From a virus: 20,460 nt of DNA. The notes beneath the pieces were generated by a model, which worked only from the letters and a program-made list of their open reading frames with translations, was not told where the DNA came from and did not search any database. The DNA lies in the IMG/VR virus record IMGVR_UViG_3300023180_000512, positions 1 through 20,460 of that record; one strand, 5' to 3'. Of the stretch, positions 5,933 to 15,237 are shown one piece after another (position 1 is the stretch's first letter; each line of letters starts with the position of its first letter). Position numbers and translations under genes: made by a program.

Positions 5933-6757
5933 CCCTGTGACTTGTCCACCGGCACCTTGGGCGAACCCGCCGCCACCTTCGAACTCTGCTTGCCGGCGTC
6001 GTTGGCGTTGACGGAGACGTTGTGCTGCTGCCGGATCTGTTCCGAACACGGCACCTAATTGTTCTTCGCGGGTGAACGCGCCGTCTTGTTCGCCTGTGGT
6101 GGGTTGGAACAGTTCTTCGGCTTGGGTGATTGCTGCTGCTCCTGCGCGTGCCTGCTGCTCTGTGATGCCTTCTTGGGCGAGGCGTTCGGCTTCTTCGGTT
6201 GTGAGTTGCATACCGGCCTGTGCGGCTCCTGCGGCTGTCTGAGCGGCTTGTGCGCGTTGCAGCAGAACAGGGGTGGCCTTCTCTGGGTCGAGGAAGTATG
6301 CGGCGAGGTCGCCTTCGCTGACCCCGTACAGTTCTTGCATTTGGGCGATGACGGTCGGATCGGCGAAACGTACAGCTTCGTAGCCTTGGTTGACTCGTTC
6401 AGCGAGTTCTGCGCGTGATACGTCGCCAGCGATCAGATTTTGGAAATCTTCGTAACTGTCGTAGAAACCTGCCGGAAGACCGGACGCACGCATGTACTGC
6501 CGGTAGTCGTTTTCTAGTTGAAGGTATTGAGGTTCCGACAACACGTTGAGTCCTGCGTCACGTCGGAGTTTGTTCGCATAGAACCGTTGCTCGTATTCGG
6601 GCTGTTGACGGATCTCGCCAAGCAACACGTTCGTGTCAACCACATCCCTTTGAGTGATGATGTTCCCAACAAACGTCGTGAGTTCTTCCAGCCCGTACAT
6701 GCGGAGCAGATCGTTGATTACGTCGTACGCGGACTGTTGAGTTTCTGTCATGCTCAT
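5924..6757 (-). CDS. Virion-associated protein of unknown function
   Basis: A 277-residue, mostly helical protein rich in Gln, Glu and Ala. It starts MSMTETQQSAYDVINDLLRMYGL, two bases after the previous stop, with GGAAGG upstream. Segments such as Y-E-Q-R-F-Y-A-N-K-L-R-R-D-A-G-L, then L-E-N-D-Y-R-Q-Y-M-R-A-S-G-L-P, and a C-terminal basic run (RLRQRQRRRQAEFEGGGGFA) look like proteins found next to internal virion proteins in other environmental phages, but I cannot name a family. It is the last of a run of virion genes starting at the portal and is separated from the scaffold by a promoter. An internal head or ejected protein is possible; this is inference. Confidence 0.65.
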   Translation of the reverse strand: MSMTETQQSAYDVINDLLRMYGLEELTTFVGNIITQRDVVDTNVLLGEIRQQPEYEQRFYANKLRRDAGLNVLSEPQYLQLENDYRQYMRASGLPAGFYDSYEDFQNLIAGDVSRAELAERVNQGYEAVRFADPTVIAQMQELYGVSEGDLAAYFLDPEKATPVLLQRAQAAQTAAGAAQAGMQLTTEEAERLAQEGITEQQARAGAAAITQAEELFQPTTGEQDGAFTREEQLGAVFGTDPAAAQRLRQRQRRRQAEFEGGGGFAQGAGGQVTGLQ

Positions 6758-6759
6758 TG

Positions 6760-9027
6760 TTACGCCTTCCCGAACAAGTTCGCCAGATCGTTAGCAACCT
6801 GGTACGCCTTGTTTCGTGCTTGATCGGTGTACTCGTAACCAAACGAACGTGTTTGCCGAATGTAATCACCGAACTCTGTGAACGACATCGGGCGTTGCTC
6901 GCCGCGTTCATCCTGGTAGGTCAACGCTTTGACGTACTCGGACTGGGTGAAATCGATTTCGTCAGGGTCGATTTCCAGCAGTCGTGCCGCCTGTTCACGG
7001 TACGGGTCAACGATCTGTTGGAAGGTTTCGCCGGCGTCGAGACGATCAGACACAGACGGGAACAGGTTTTTCGCTTGGGTGAGTGCGTACTGTTGGAACG
7101 TATCTTGTGTTTCTTGGCCGACAGCGATCTGGTTGACGAATTTGTTGAACGTGTTGTCAGATATGGCGATGCCGTAGTCGTTCGCGGTTTGACGTAGTTG
7201 TTGCCCGATGTAACCGGCGCGGAGCTGGGATACGCCTGCGGTGGATTGCGTTGCTACGTCGCCGATGGCGTTGAGTAGGAACTGTTGTGTCCATCCGAGT
7301 CGGAGGCTGTCGTTGGCGAGTTCGTTGAGGGAGTCTGCGCCGAGCCGTACCCCGAACGAGTCGAGGGCGACTTGTCGGATGAGGGCGACACGGTTGTCAA
7401 TCTGGGTTTGTTGTGACGCGGGGTCACGTTCACCGTTGATGTCCCATTCGCGGGCTGATGCGGTGGTTTGTTTCCACCAGTTTGTTTGTTCTAGCCGTGC
7501 TTGGAATTCTTGTTCGGTGAATCCTTCAGCGATCGCGTCTTCTAGTAGTTCGGCGATTTCGGGGATGTTGCGGACAATGGCGTAGTAGCCGGGGTATGCC
7601 TCGCGTGCTGCGTCTCGCCAATCTTCGGGGATTGCCTGGTCGAGCGCGGTTGGTGCCTGCACCCCGCTGCCCAAACCACCCGACACGGAACCTCCGGTGA
7701 CACCGCCACCTGTCACAGACCCGTCTGTCTGCACCGTTGGGTCGTCTGGAGGATTGTCGCCGTAGTATTCCATTACGGCTTCTTCGTCAACGATGCCGGT
7801 TATGCCTTCGCGCAACAAGGCGAACACGGCGTTGAGGCCGACAGGAATGGCTGTGGGTTCTGCTTGTGTAGCCTGCTGGGGTTGCTGCGGTGCGGTGTAC
7901 CGAAGGTTCGTGTTACCAGGGATTCCAGCGACACCAGCGGCCATGAAGAACGGAGAAGTCGCTCCAGCAGGGGCTGCTGCTGCACCGGCTACTCCTGCTG
8001 CACCTGCGTATGCGCTGTAATCGGGATCGGTACTGGGTCGCGTGCCCGTCGCACCTGGAACACCTGTTACGCCGGCAGCACCCGCATATTGGCCGGGTTT
8101 CGGTGCGGGCGTGATCTGCTGTGGAACCACACTCCAGTTTTTGACGTACTGGTCAACTTTGTCTTCGTCAAGTTCCACATCTGCGAGGCCGCGACGTTCC
8201 GCTTCAGCCTTTGAGATGTAAATGATCGTTGATTGGACAGGGTCGTAGTAAGGACGCAACCGCCGGTTGTAGTTGTAATCCTCGAAAACAGAAATGTCTT
8301 CTGCGAACTCGGTATATTCGCGGACTTCGTCAAGACCGAAATCTTCTGCTGGTAGCAAACCTTGTTGCTGGATGATTTGTTCTGCGCGAGCTGCGAACCT
8401 GCTCGGGTCTGTGGTGGTTGCGGAAAACTTTGCTAACGCTGTGAAATCTGGCGAGTTCGGGTCACGGAGCGCGTCCATGATGATTTTGCGGTCGGCTTCA
8501 TTGAGGCCACCGCCGCCAGTCCGGTAAAACCGTTGGAATTGCTGGTTGAACAGGCTGAGTGTTGCGCCGATCGCGGGGCTGACGACTGGCATAGCGGAGC
8601 CGTCAGCCGGTGGAAGAATGTCTGGGTAGTTATTGCCGGGGCGCGGCGGGATGTCATTGGTGGAACTTGGGCCGCCACCAACTGCTCCGGTGCCGACTGC
8701 ATTGTTCGGAGAATACTGCGCGTAGGTTGGCAACCCAGCAACTTCGGGTTGCGACGGCTCAGGATTCTGTTTGGCGTCGCCTTGGATGCCATAGATAGCC
8801 CGGAGATCGTCGCCGTAATCGTTGGGGTTTTTGACGACATAACGAAGTTGCCCTAGCCGTTGACGGTCTGCGCCACCAAGATTGTTGCGGACAGCGTCGA
8901 GAGCGTCGCGGACAGCGTTTGTAAACGGCAGATCGTTTCTGTCGAAATTTTGCGGGTTCAGCAGGTATGCGGCAGCGTCTTCGTTTAGAAGATTGGCTAT
9001 CTGGCGAAGGTATTCAATGTCGGTCAT
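6760..9027 (-). CDS. Large virion protein with collagen-like linkers
   Basis: A 755-residue protein. Residues 1-90 are helical. Residues ~90-160 are a Pro/Gly/Asn linker, followed by a helical region with F-N-Q-Q-F-Q-R-F-Y-R-T and L-N-E-A-D-R-K-I-I-M. Residues ~301-396 are a long Gly/Ala/Pro/Gln stretch with repeated Y-A-G-A-A-G-V-x-G units, and residues ~434-460 a Gly/Ser/Thr linker. Residues ~470-755 are a helical, Gln-rich C-terminal part with S-F-T-E-F-G-D-Y-I-R-Q-T-R-S-F-G-Y-E-Y-T near the end. The start overlaps the previous stop (TGATG). It lacks the transmembrane pattern and length of a tape-measure protein. An internal or ejected virion protein is likely, but the family is not identified. 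Confidence 0.7.
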   Translation of the reverse strand: MTDIEYLRQIANLLNEDAAAYLLNPQNFDRNDLPFTNAVRDALDAVRNNLGGADRQRLGQLRYVVKNPNDYGDDLRAIYGIQGDAKQNPEPSQPEVAGLPTYAQYSPNNAVGTGAVGGGPSSTNDIPPRPGNNYPDILPPADGSAMPVVSPAIGATLSLFNQQFQRFYRTGGGGLNEADRKIIMDALRDPNSPDFTALAKFSATTTDPSRFAARAEQIIQQQGLLPAEDFGLDEVREYTEFAEDISVFEDYNYNRRLRPYYDPVQSTIIYISKAEAERRGLADVELDEDKVDQYVKNWSVVPQQITPAPKPGQYAGAAGVTGVPGATGTRPSTDPDYSAYAGAAGVAGAAAAPAGATSPFFMAAGVAGIPGNTNLRYTAPQQPQQATQAEPTAIPVGLNAVFALLREGITGIVDEEAVMEYYGDNPPDDPTVQTDGSVTGGGVTGGSVSGGLGSGVQAPTALDQAIPEDWRDAAREAYPGYYAIVRNIPEIAELLEDAIAEGFTEQEFQARLEQTNWWKQTTASAREWDINGERDPASQQTQIDNRVALIRQVALDSFGVRLGADSLNELANDSLRLGWTQQFLLNAIGDVATQSTAGVSQLRAGYIGQQLRQTANDYGIAISDNTFNKFVNQIAVGQETQDTFQQYALTQAKNLFPSVSDRLDAGETFQQIVDPYREQAARLLEIDPDEIDFTQSEYVKALTYQDERGEQRPMSFTEFGDYIRQTRSFGYEYTDQARNKAYQVANDLANLFGKA

Positions 9028-9785
9028 CAGATTCTGCTCCTAAGACTGCCGGCCAACTGGTCAAAGAAACCAAGGAAACGGTAAGCGTTCGCCTGTGACG
9101 GATCGACACGTTCCGCGAACGTCTGCGCTGCCGTGCCAACACTCGGTGCGGAAGTGACCACACCAGAACCTTCCATCGCCTGCTGGTATGCGACTTCTTG
9201 CTGCTGATACGACTGGACAAACTGGTTGAGTTCGTCGGCGGTGAATTTGCGTCCCAGCACACGCCGAGCTGATTCGTCCGCGACCGCACGGATATCGTCC
9301 GGTGACGTAACCCGATAACGGGGCGCGTACACCTTTTCTTCCTGCAACGGCGTCATCGATTCCAGTTTCGTCAACGCGGTTTCCCAGTCACGACCGATGT
9401 TGTTGCCGAGTTCCATGAGGAACCCGAGAGCGTTGATGTATTGGGTGGGGGTGTTGACCGAAATGCCGCGTGCATCCATACGGTCTTGGATGGTGGCGCG
9501 TTGCTGCTCACTCATTCCGAAAAACGTCTTCGTCGGGTCGTTGTTCAAGTTGTAGTAGTACGGCTGGTTGCCGGGGCCGATCACAAGTTGGCCGTTGCGG
9601 TCAACAATGCCTGGGCCGGAGTACGACGCGTTGTACACACCGTTGACGTATGCGGGACGCGGATCGGGGTTGTACGGATCTTCTTGGATGTACGCGGACG
9701 GGACTGACGGCGGCGCAAGAATGTCTTCTTCTGGCTGCTCGCCGTCGGTTTGGATTACTGGGATGTTGGTGTCGTCGTTACTCAT
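9027..9785 (-). CDS. Virion-associated protein of unknown function
   Basis: A 252-residue protein. The first ~100 residues are Pro/Tyr/Asn-rich and probably extended (AYIQEDPYNPDPRPAYVNGVY, YYYNLNNDPTKTFFGMS). The rest is helical, with R-Y-R-V-T-S-P-D-D-I-R-A-V-A-D-E-S-A-R-R-V-L-G-R-K-F-T-A-D-E-L, a pattern I have seen in unnamed phage structural genes next to large internal proteins. Its ATG overlaps the stop of the 1682-residue gene as ATGA, and its stop overlaps the next start as TGATG, so the three are probably translated together. No catalytic motif is visible. It may be a partner in an internal or ejection complex. Confidence 0.65.
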   Translation of the reverse strand: MSNDDTNIPVIQTDGEQPEEDILAPPSVPSAYIQEDPYNPDPRPAYVNGVYNASYSGPGIVDRNGQLVIGPGNQPYYYNLNNDPTKTFFGMSEQQRATIQDRMDARGISVNTPTQYINALGFLMELGNNIGRDWETALTKLESMTPLQEEKVYAPRYRVTSPDDIRAVADESARRVLGRKFTADELNQFVQSYQQQEVAYQQAMEGSGVVTSAPSVGTAAQTFAERVDPSQANAYRFLGFFDQLAGSLRSRI

Positions 9786-12700
9786 TGCAGTACATCCACT
9801 TCGTCGTAGAACACTCGCGTATAGACGCGCTGGAACTCTGGGTATTTCCCGGCGAGTTGATCGCCGTATTGTCTAAGAACTTGTCGGAGGTCTGCATTTG
9901 CTTTACGTCCGAGCAAGCCTTGTGTCTCTACACCATTATTACGCAGAATTGCTTCCGCGAGGACTTGTTCACGGTAGTTGATGTATAGGCGGGCGGGTTC
10001 TGCGACTTCGTTGCCGTCAAGCAGAGGGCTTCGGGCTGCGTTGATGACTTGGTCAAGGATTTGTGCGCGTTCCCGAATGTTGATCGGGGCGAACTCGAAA
10101 CCAGGAAGGTTGCGTTCCAGCATGTCGCGGTACAAGCCGAGTTCGATTTCTGCTGCATCGGACAGGTTTTGGGGCAGGTTGCGGACGGCGTCCATGTAAA
10201 GGGCTTTGCCGACGACTGCTTCTGCATCTTGCCGGATTTCTGCTGGGTCGGTGATCTTCTCGCGTGTCCCGCTCTCGATTTGGCGCAGATACGTTTGCAG
10301 GTCGAACTCGGTGCCGATTGGAGCGAAGTACCCGTACACGTCTTTGTGCGCCCGCATGATGTCACCGTTGCGTCGTTCCCAGTCGCCGAACTGTGCAGAA
10401 GCATCAAGACCTTGGGTTTTAGTGCGGGTTTTACCGACGGTGTACATCATCATGTCAGGGCCGAACGTCCGCAGGAAGTCAACTACCGCGTTTTCGTAGT
10501 CGGATTCCTGCATGGCGCGGAACGTCGCAGAAAGCAGCGCGTTCGGGATGTAATCACCCTCGATGTCGTACTGCTTATCTTCAACGGTGATCGTTCCATC
10601 GAATTCGGTGGGGATGTTGAACTGGATGCTGCCTCGCACAGGGCCAAGGTATTGGGCGAAACCACGGTATGCGAGCAGGTACGCAGCGACTGAGTCGGCG
10701 TCAGCGTCGAGGCGTGCCATGTCTTCTTCGTTGGTGTTGTCGTAATCACCGGACGTGAACAAGGCGCGGTATGCGTCCATTTTCAGGTCGAGGTACAAAC
10801 GGTCGTTGTCAGGGTCAGCTGAGAACGCTTCGTACACTTTCTCCAACCAGGCAGGGGCGATGGTGCCGATGCCGAGGTCTTCCGTACCGAACGGCGAAAC
10901 AAGTTCCATCAACTGGTCGTATTGAGGTTTGTTGCCCAACCATTCTTTGGCGGGGATCTGCACAGCAGGCCCGAACCCTGGCAGCACGTTGAACGACATT
11001 GACAGCGACCGGACAGGAGCAACAAGTTCCGGTTTGATATCACCAAGGTTCTCGGAGATGCGTTCGCGTGCCAGCAAACCGGCACCGCCGACTATCGCTG
11101 CGCCAGCCAACGCGCCTCGTACCGGGCTGGCACGACCCAAGAATGTTTCGCCGAGAACCGCGCCGGCACCTGCGCCGACAAACGGGATCATCCAATCGGA
11201 GAACGGATAGTTGAACACAAGTTCGCCGGTCACAGGATCTGGGTACACGAAACCTTTGCCGTCACCGTCGGGATCCATGTCGCGGAACCCTTGAGCTGAC
11301 ACACCCATGTTCTTGATGCGGTTCGGTTTCAACAGAACCTGCTTGTAGTACAACTTTGTCATTTCAGCCCATGCGGGGCCGAACGGTACGGCGATGCGGA
11401 GGATGTCCGCGAAGTTGTTTTTGTCGGCAGCATTGAAGAACACACTCTTGGTTTCTTCTAGGGCGAACGCTTTTGCTGCGATGTCAAGTTGGTCGTTGTC
11501 GAGGGCGTCGTCAAAAATGGTGTTGTCTTCGGCACGGGCTTTGATTTTTTCCCACAGTTCACGCGACCCGACGTACCTTGCGGCATATTCATCGTCAAAG
11601 ATTTTTTCCGCTTTGGCAAGCTCATCGTTGGCTTCGTCAACTAGGCGTTTGTACTCGGCATCGTCAATTTCGACACCGTTCCAGAAACGCTTACCTTCCT
11701 TGTTTTTCTTCGCTGCTTTCAACGCGTAGACACGGCGTTCTGCAAGATCAACAGTTCCTTGACGGACATTGGCGATGATGTCGCGTGCGGTGCCCTGTTT
11801 GATGCCCCACGCGCCCTTATCGCCGATCAGATCGTTGATACGCAGGTAGTAATACTTGCGGAACACAGGGGAACGGTTGAGGAACGCTTCTTTCTTGCCG
11901 AACACGTTTCCAAAAAAATGGTCAATCGTTTTGCGCCATGCATCTCCAACAACTGTTCCGGTTTTCCCGAATCGCACTTGGTCAACAGGGACAGGTGCTT
12001 TGACCAGATTTGGTAGGACAGCGTCGGGGTCGTTGACGAGCCGGCCGATCTCGGCAAGCATTTCGTCGGAATAGTCGAACGAGTCCACATCTAGCGCGCC
12101 GATGCCGGTGCTGTCCAAGAACCCTGGCTTGACTTCGCCGGCCTCATCCAAGAATGTTCCATTACGAACCGAATTAGCGATCATCGACATGAGCGCGTTG
12201 TTGCCGCCAGTCACCTGCTCCAGACGGGTGACGATCACGTCGTTGAGGTACACCGACAGGTTTTCCAGATCGACGTTGCCTGCTTCATCTACAAAGTTGA
12301 TGCTGCCTCGTACCACTTCGTCTGTGTCTTGGCGACGTATGCGTTTGTTTTGCCACAGCGAGTTGATGCGTTTCAGTTCTTCTTTGCCTTGACCGGGGCG
12401 GGTGCCGTAACGAAACACGAAATCGGAGTCGGTGGCGGCGTCTCCGGTCAGCCAGCGGCGCATCGCGTCAACGGCTTCTTCGCGGCTGCCACCCATTTCC
12501 ATGATGTCTGCTGCGATGCGTCCAAGCGGGGTGTTCGCCATCAACCGAAGTTCGTTAGCGACACCACGCACATAATCCATGTTTTGTGCTGCTTCGCGTG
12601 GGCGGGCGATCAGACGGTAATGGCCGCTGCGGAACCCTGCTTTTTCAACGTCGGCAATGTCAACGGCTTCACGGGGTTTCGCGTTTGTCGCTTCGATGAA

Positions 12701-14830
12701 GTCGAGGTTGGTTCGGCGTCCTGCGAAAGCAGCGTTTTCTGCGAATCCTGCACCGTTGACATCACCAGCGAATGTGCGACCGGACACGGCACGCATCCAT
12801 TGCAGCGGGTGCAACGGGCCGGACTTGATACCAGGTGTTGCCATTGACCGGATGACGGACTCGATCATGTTGCGGAACATGTACCCGCCGGTCATCAGCG
12901 TTGCGGGACGCCAAATGTCTTGCTGGATTTTGTCCATCAACGCTGTCAACAAGTACGGGTCGCCCCACTTCTCAGGGTCTTTCATGCGTCGTTGCCAAAG
13001 AAATTCGTAGCGTGCGCTGGCGCGACGGACAGCACGGGCGTCAGGCATGTAACCAGCGAATTTACGCATCTCTGACGGGAGGTGTGCTGTTGCAGATATC
13101 AGATCGCCTTTAGCGTCGATAATGACTGCGCCGTCTTCGGTGAAGTTCAAACCTTTGATGACAGCGGTGTTGCCGGATTCGTCAATGGTGCCGAACAGGT
13201 CGTATTCGCCGACATCGCTACGAAACTTGCCGAACACGTCACGATGGAACTTTTGTTGCGCTGCCAGAGCAGCCGTGTCCTCTGCTGTCGCTGTGCCGTC
13301 TTGAATACGTTTGCGTGCCCGACGACCAACTCGTTTCAAACTGAGTTCGCGGATCACAGCGTCGTCTAACGCTTTCATTGCGTCTTGGATGTTGCCGTCA
13401 ACGCCGCGTGACAGCAAAGCGCGGGTCATTGTGCGAAGGATCTGGTCGCGTTCTGCGGTGCCGACACGCAACGTGCGGAGATAGTTGCTGGCGTTCTCGA
13501 TGGTTTGTGTTAGGTCACGGATGTCGTCCGAAACGACAACCATTTCGCGGCCTGCGACAGGTGCAAAGTTTCGTGCCCACCACGACTGGTAGCCCTGTTT
13601 GATTCGGGAAGGCAAGATTTTGCCGGCGATGCTGCGAGAGTCTTGGATGCCGAGGCGTGCGCGGCTGCGGTCGGCCATACGTCCAATACGGATGTCGTCG
13701 GTGCGTGCTAGACCTTCTAGGCCGAGGCGGTCTTTCAGCAAGTCGTCAACTTTGTCAACGGTGTCGGCTTCGACAACACGCAGCCAGAAGTCGGCGTCTG
13801 CGTTGCGGAACATGTCTTTGGCTTCTTCGATGCTGTTGACGTTGACGAGGCGTTCTTTGACAGCCTCGCCTTGGCGTGAAGTCAACCAACGGCCAACAGA
13901 AGAACGATCAATGTGCGGACGGCTGGAATAAGTGACGCCAGCTAGACGGGCACGTCGAGAACCCGGAATTGCGACTATGCCACGACCGGCACGCAACACA
14001 CGTTCCGTCGCGGCAGCAGCCTCATCAGCTTTGCCGACCGTACGGCCAACACCGCGAGCAGTTTTCGTTACCGCTTTAGAACCGGGGATTGACGGGACAG
14101 CGATAGCAGCGGCAGCATCAAGTAGCCCAGATGTGATGTTGTACGCCTGCGAATCTGGGTTGAAGAAGTTGTTTGCGAACCCGCGCCCTAACGTCCATGC
14201 TTCACCGTTGATCGTGCCACGGTATGCGCGGGCGTTTTCCTCTTGGAACTCTTTCGCTGCTTCACCGATGAAATATCCGTTGCCGGACTCTGCGCCAGAC
14301 AACAACGCACCCAGATCGGTTGAAGCGAACAAACCATCGAACACACCTTTAGTTGGTGCTTCGTAGTCGCCATACCCGAAACCATCTTGGCCGGGGATCT
14401 GGCTCACACCCGCTTGCAACCCTTGATATTGGCGAGACGCCAAGTTCGTCAACGTCTGAGGCACAAACTCTAAACCGGCAAGACCCCACTTGGTGCCGGT
14501 CTTCAACGCTTCAAAACCTGTTTCGGTGATCTTGTCCCACCAGTTCTTAGGTTCTGGTTGACGTTCGATCGCGGTTTGCCCCATGAACTGGACGCTGTCC
14601 ACAGCCATCTGGCTTGCGTCCTCCAACGACATGGTGCCCTGCTGCACCTCCATCGCCAACGGATAAATCAGTTCTCCTGGTGCATTCGGGGCGAACGCGA
14701 CAATGTCATCAATGATCTGAGCTTGCTGTTCGTTCGCTTCGCGGACATACCGCAAAACGTCGTATTCTTCTTCAACGAGTTCGCGACGTAACTGCTGCTC
14801 GTCGTCGTACAGCGAGTCCTCAACACCCAT
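9782..14830 (-). CDS. Very large virion protein, probable internal or ejection protein
   Basis: A 1682-residue protein, about a quarter of the window. The N-terminus is acidic and helical (residues 1-100). Residues 230-250 are Ala-rich and hydrophobic. Residues 635-680 carry I-W-R-P-A-T-L-M-T-G-G-Y-M-F-R-N-M-I-E-S, seen in equivalents from related phages. Residues 1184-1194 (DMDPDGDGKGF) look like a calcium-binding loop. Residues 1212-1257 hold two Gly/Ala-rich hydrophobic stretches (WMIPFVGAGAGAVLGETF and ALAGAAIVGGAGLLA) that could enter a membrane. No lysozyme, protease or polymerase motif was found. Its size, place after portal and paired hydrophobic segments recall the huge internal proteins of podoviruses (T7 gp16-like in role, not in sequence). 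Role inferred. Confidence 0.75.
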   Translation of the reverse strand: MGVEDSLYDDEQQLRRELVEEEYDVLRYVREANEQQAQIIDDIVAFAPNAPGELIYPLAMEVQQGTMSLEDASQMAVDSVQFMGQTAIERQPEPKNWWDKITETGFEALKTGTKWGLAGLEFVPQTLTNLASRQYQGLQAGVSQIPGQDGFGYGDYEAPTKGVFDGLFASTDLGALLSGAESGNGYFIGEAAKEFQEENARAYRGTINGEAWTLGRGFANNFFNPDSQAYNITSGLLDAAAAIAVPSIPGSKAVTKTARGVGRTVGKADEAAAATERVLRAGRGIVAIPGSRRARLAGVTYSSRPHIDRSSVGRWLTSRQGEAVKERLVNVNSIEEAKDMFRNADADFWLRVVEADTVDKVDDLLKDRLGLEGLARTDDIRIGRMADRSRARLGIQDSRSIAGKILPSRIKQGYQSWWARNFAPVAGREMVVVSDDIRDLTQTIENASNYLRTLRVGTAERDQILRTMTRALLSRGVDGNIQDAMKALDDAVIRELSLKRVGRRARKRIQDGTATAEDTAALAAQQKFHRDVFGKFRSDVGEYDLFGTIDESGNTAVIKGLNFTEDGAVIIDAKGDLISATAHLPSEMRKFAGYMPDARAVRRASARYEFLWQRRMKDPEKWGDPYLLTALMDKIQQDIWRPATLMTGGYMFRNMIESVIRSMATPGIKSGPLHPLQWMRAVSGRTFAGDVNGAGFAENAAFAGRRTNLDFIEATNAKPREAVDIADVEKAGFRSGHYRLIARPREAAQNMDYVRGVANELRLMANTPLGRIAADIMEMGGSREEAVDAMRRWLTGDAATDSDFVFRYGTRPGQGKEELKRINSLWQNKRIRRQDTDEVVRGSINFVDEAGNVDLENLSVYLNDVIVTRLEQVTGGNNALMSMIANSVRNGTFLDEAGEVKPGFLDSTGIGALDVDSFDYSDEMLAEIGRLVNDPDAVLPNLVKAPVPVDQVRFGKTGTVVGDAWRKTIDHFFGNVFGKKEAFLNRSPVFRKYYYLRINDLIGDKGAWGIKQGTARDIIANVRQGTVDLAERRVYALKAAKKNKEGKRFWNGVEIDDAEYKRLVDEANDELAKAEKIFDDEYAARYVGSRELWEKIKARAEDNTIFDDALDNDQLDIAAKAFALEETKSVFFNAADKNNFADILRIAVPFGPAWAEMTKLYYKQVLLKPNRIKNMGVSAQGFRDMDPDGDGKGFVYPDPVTGELVFNYPFSDWMIPFVGAGAGAVLGETFLGRASPVRGALAGAAIVGGAGLLARERISENLGDIKPELVAPVRSLSMSFNVLPGFGPAVQIPAKEWLGNKPQYDQLMELVSPFGTEDLGIGTIAPAWLEKVYEAFSADPDNDRLYLDLKMDAYRALFTSGDYDNTNEEDMARLDADADSVAAYLLAYRGFAQYLGPVRGSIQFNIPTEFDGTITVEDKQYDIEGDYIPNALLSATFRAMQESDYENAVVDFLRTFGPDMMMYTVGKTRTKTQGLDASAQFGDWERRNGDIMRAHKDVYGYFAPIGTEFDLQTYLRQIESGTREKITDPAEIRQDAEAVVGKALYMDAVRNLPQNLSDAAEIELGLYRDMLERNLPGFEFAPINIRERAQILDQVINAARSPLLDGNEVAEPARLYINYREQVLAEAILRNNGVETQGLLGRKANADLRQVLRQYGDQLAGKYPEFQRVYTRVFYDEVDVLQ

Positions 14831-15237
14831 CAGAACTGCATATCCGTGTATCGGCGCAACAGAAGACGCAGCCCTTCATTTGGGTGTTTGCGATACAACT
14901 GGATCAACCGTTGCTGAACCTCATCTTCACGGATGAAACGCGGTCGGATACCAGCCTGCATCGAGTTAGGGCCGGGCCCGAAATCTGCGCCAGCGGTGAT
15001 CGGTTCGTCTGGGCGTTCCGTTGGGCGTCCCAACGCGCCGTTACCGCCAGGGCGAGGACGAGCCTGTGCACCCATCTGCTGACCCTGCACGACAGCAGGA
15101 GGTGCCCCCGGTGGGACAGCCTGCTGTGAGCGTGCCTGCGACGCACCCTCGCCGTAGGTTTGGCCGGTGAACCGCACCTGACGGGTAGCGGCATCACGAA
15201 GATCGCTGCGATTCGGGTATGAGCCTGTGTCAGACAT
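14830..15237 (-). CDS. Small Pro/Gln-rich head-region protein
   Basis: A 135-residue protein. The first ~90 residues are disordered and rich in Gln, Pro, Gly and Arg, with V-R-F-T-G-Q-T-Y-G-E near residue 22 and G-R-P-T-E-R-P-D-E-P-I-T-A-G-A-D-F-G-P-G-P near residue 75. The last ~35 residues are a basic helix (EVQQRLIQLYRKHPNEGLRLLLRRY). Genes with the same R-P-x-E-P-x-T-A-G-A-D-F-G-x-G stretch follow portal genes in several environmental phages, from memory, with no known function. The ATG abuts the portal stop (TAAATG), and the stop overlaps the next start (TGATG). A portal-associated or head-completion role is a guess. Confidence 0.7.
   Translation of the reverse strand: MSDTGSYPNRSDLRDAATRQVRFTGQTYGEGASQARSQQAVPPGAPPAVVQGQQMGAQARPRPGGNGALGRPTERPDEPITAGADFGPGPNSMQAGIRPRFIREDEVQQRLIQLYRKHPNEGLRLLLRRYTDMQF

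Noticed and set aside
10049-10693. Plus-strand ORF of 214 residues within the largest gene
   Set aside because: Fully inside the 1682-residue gene on the other strand, with no motif, promoter or ribosome site.
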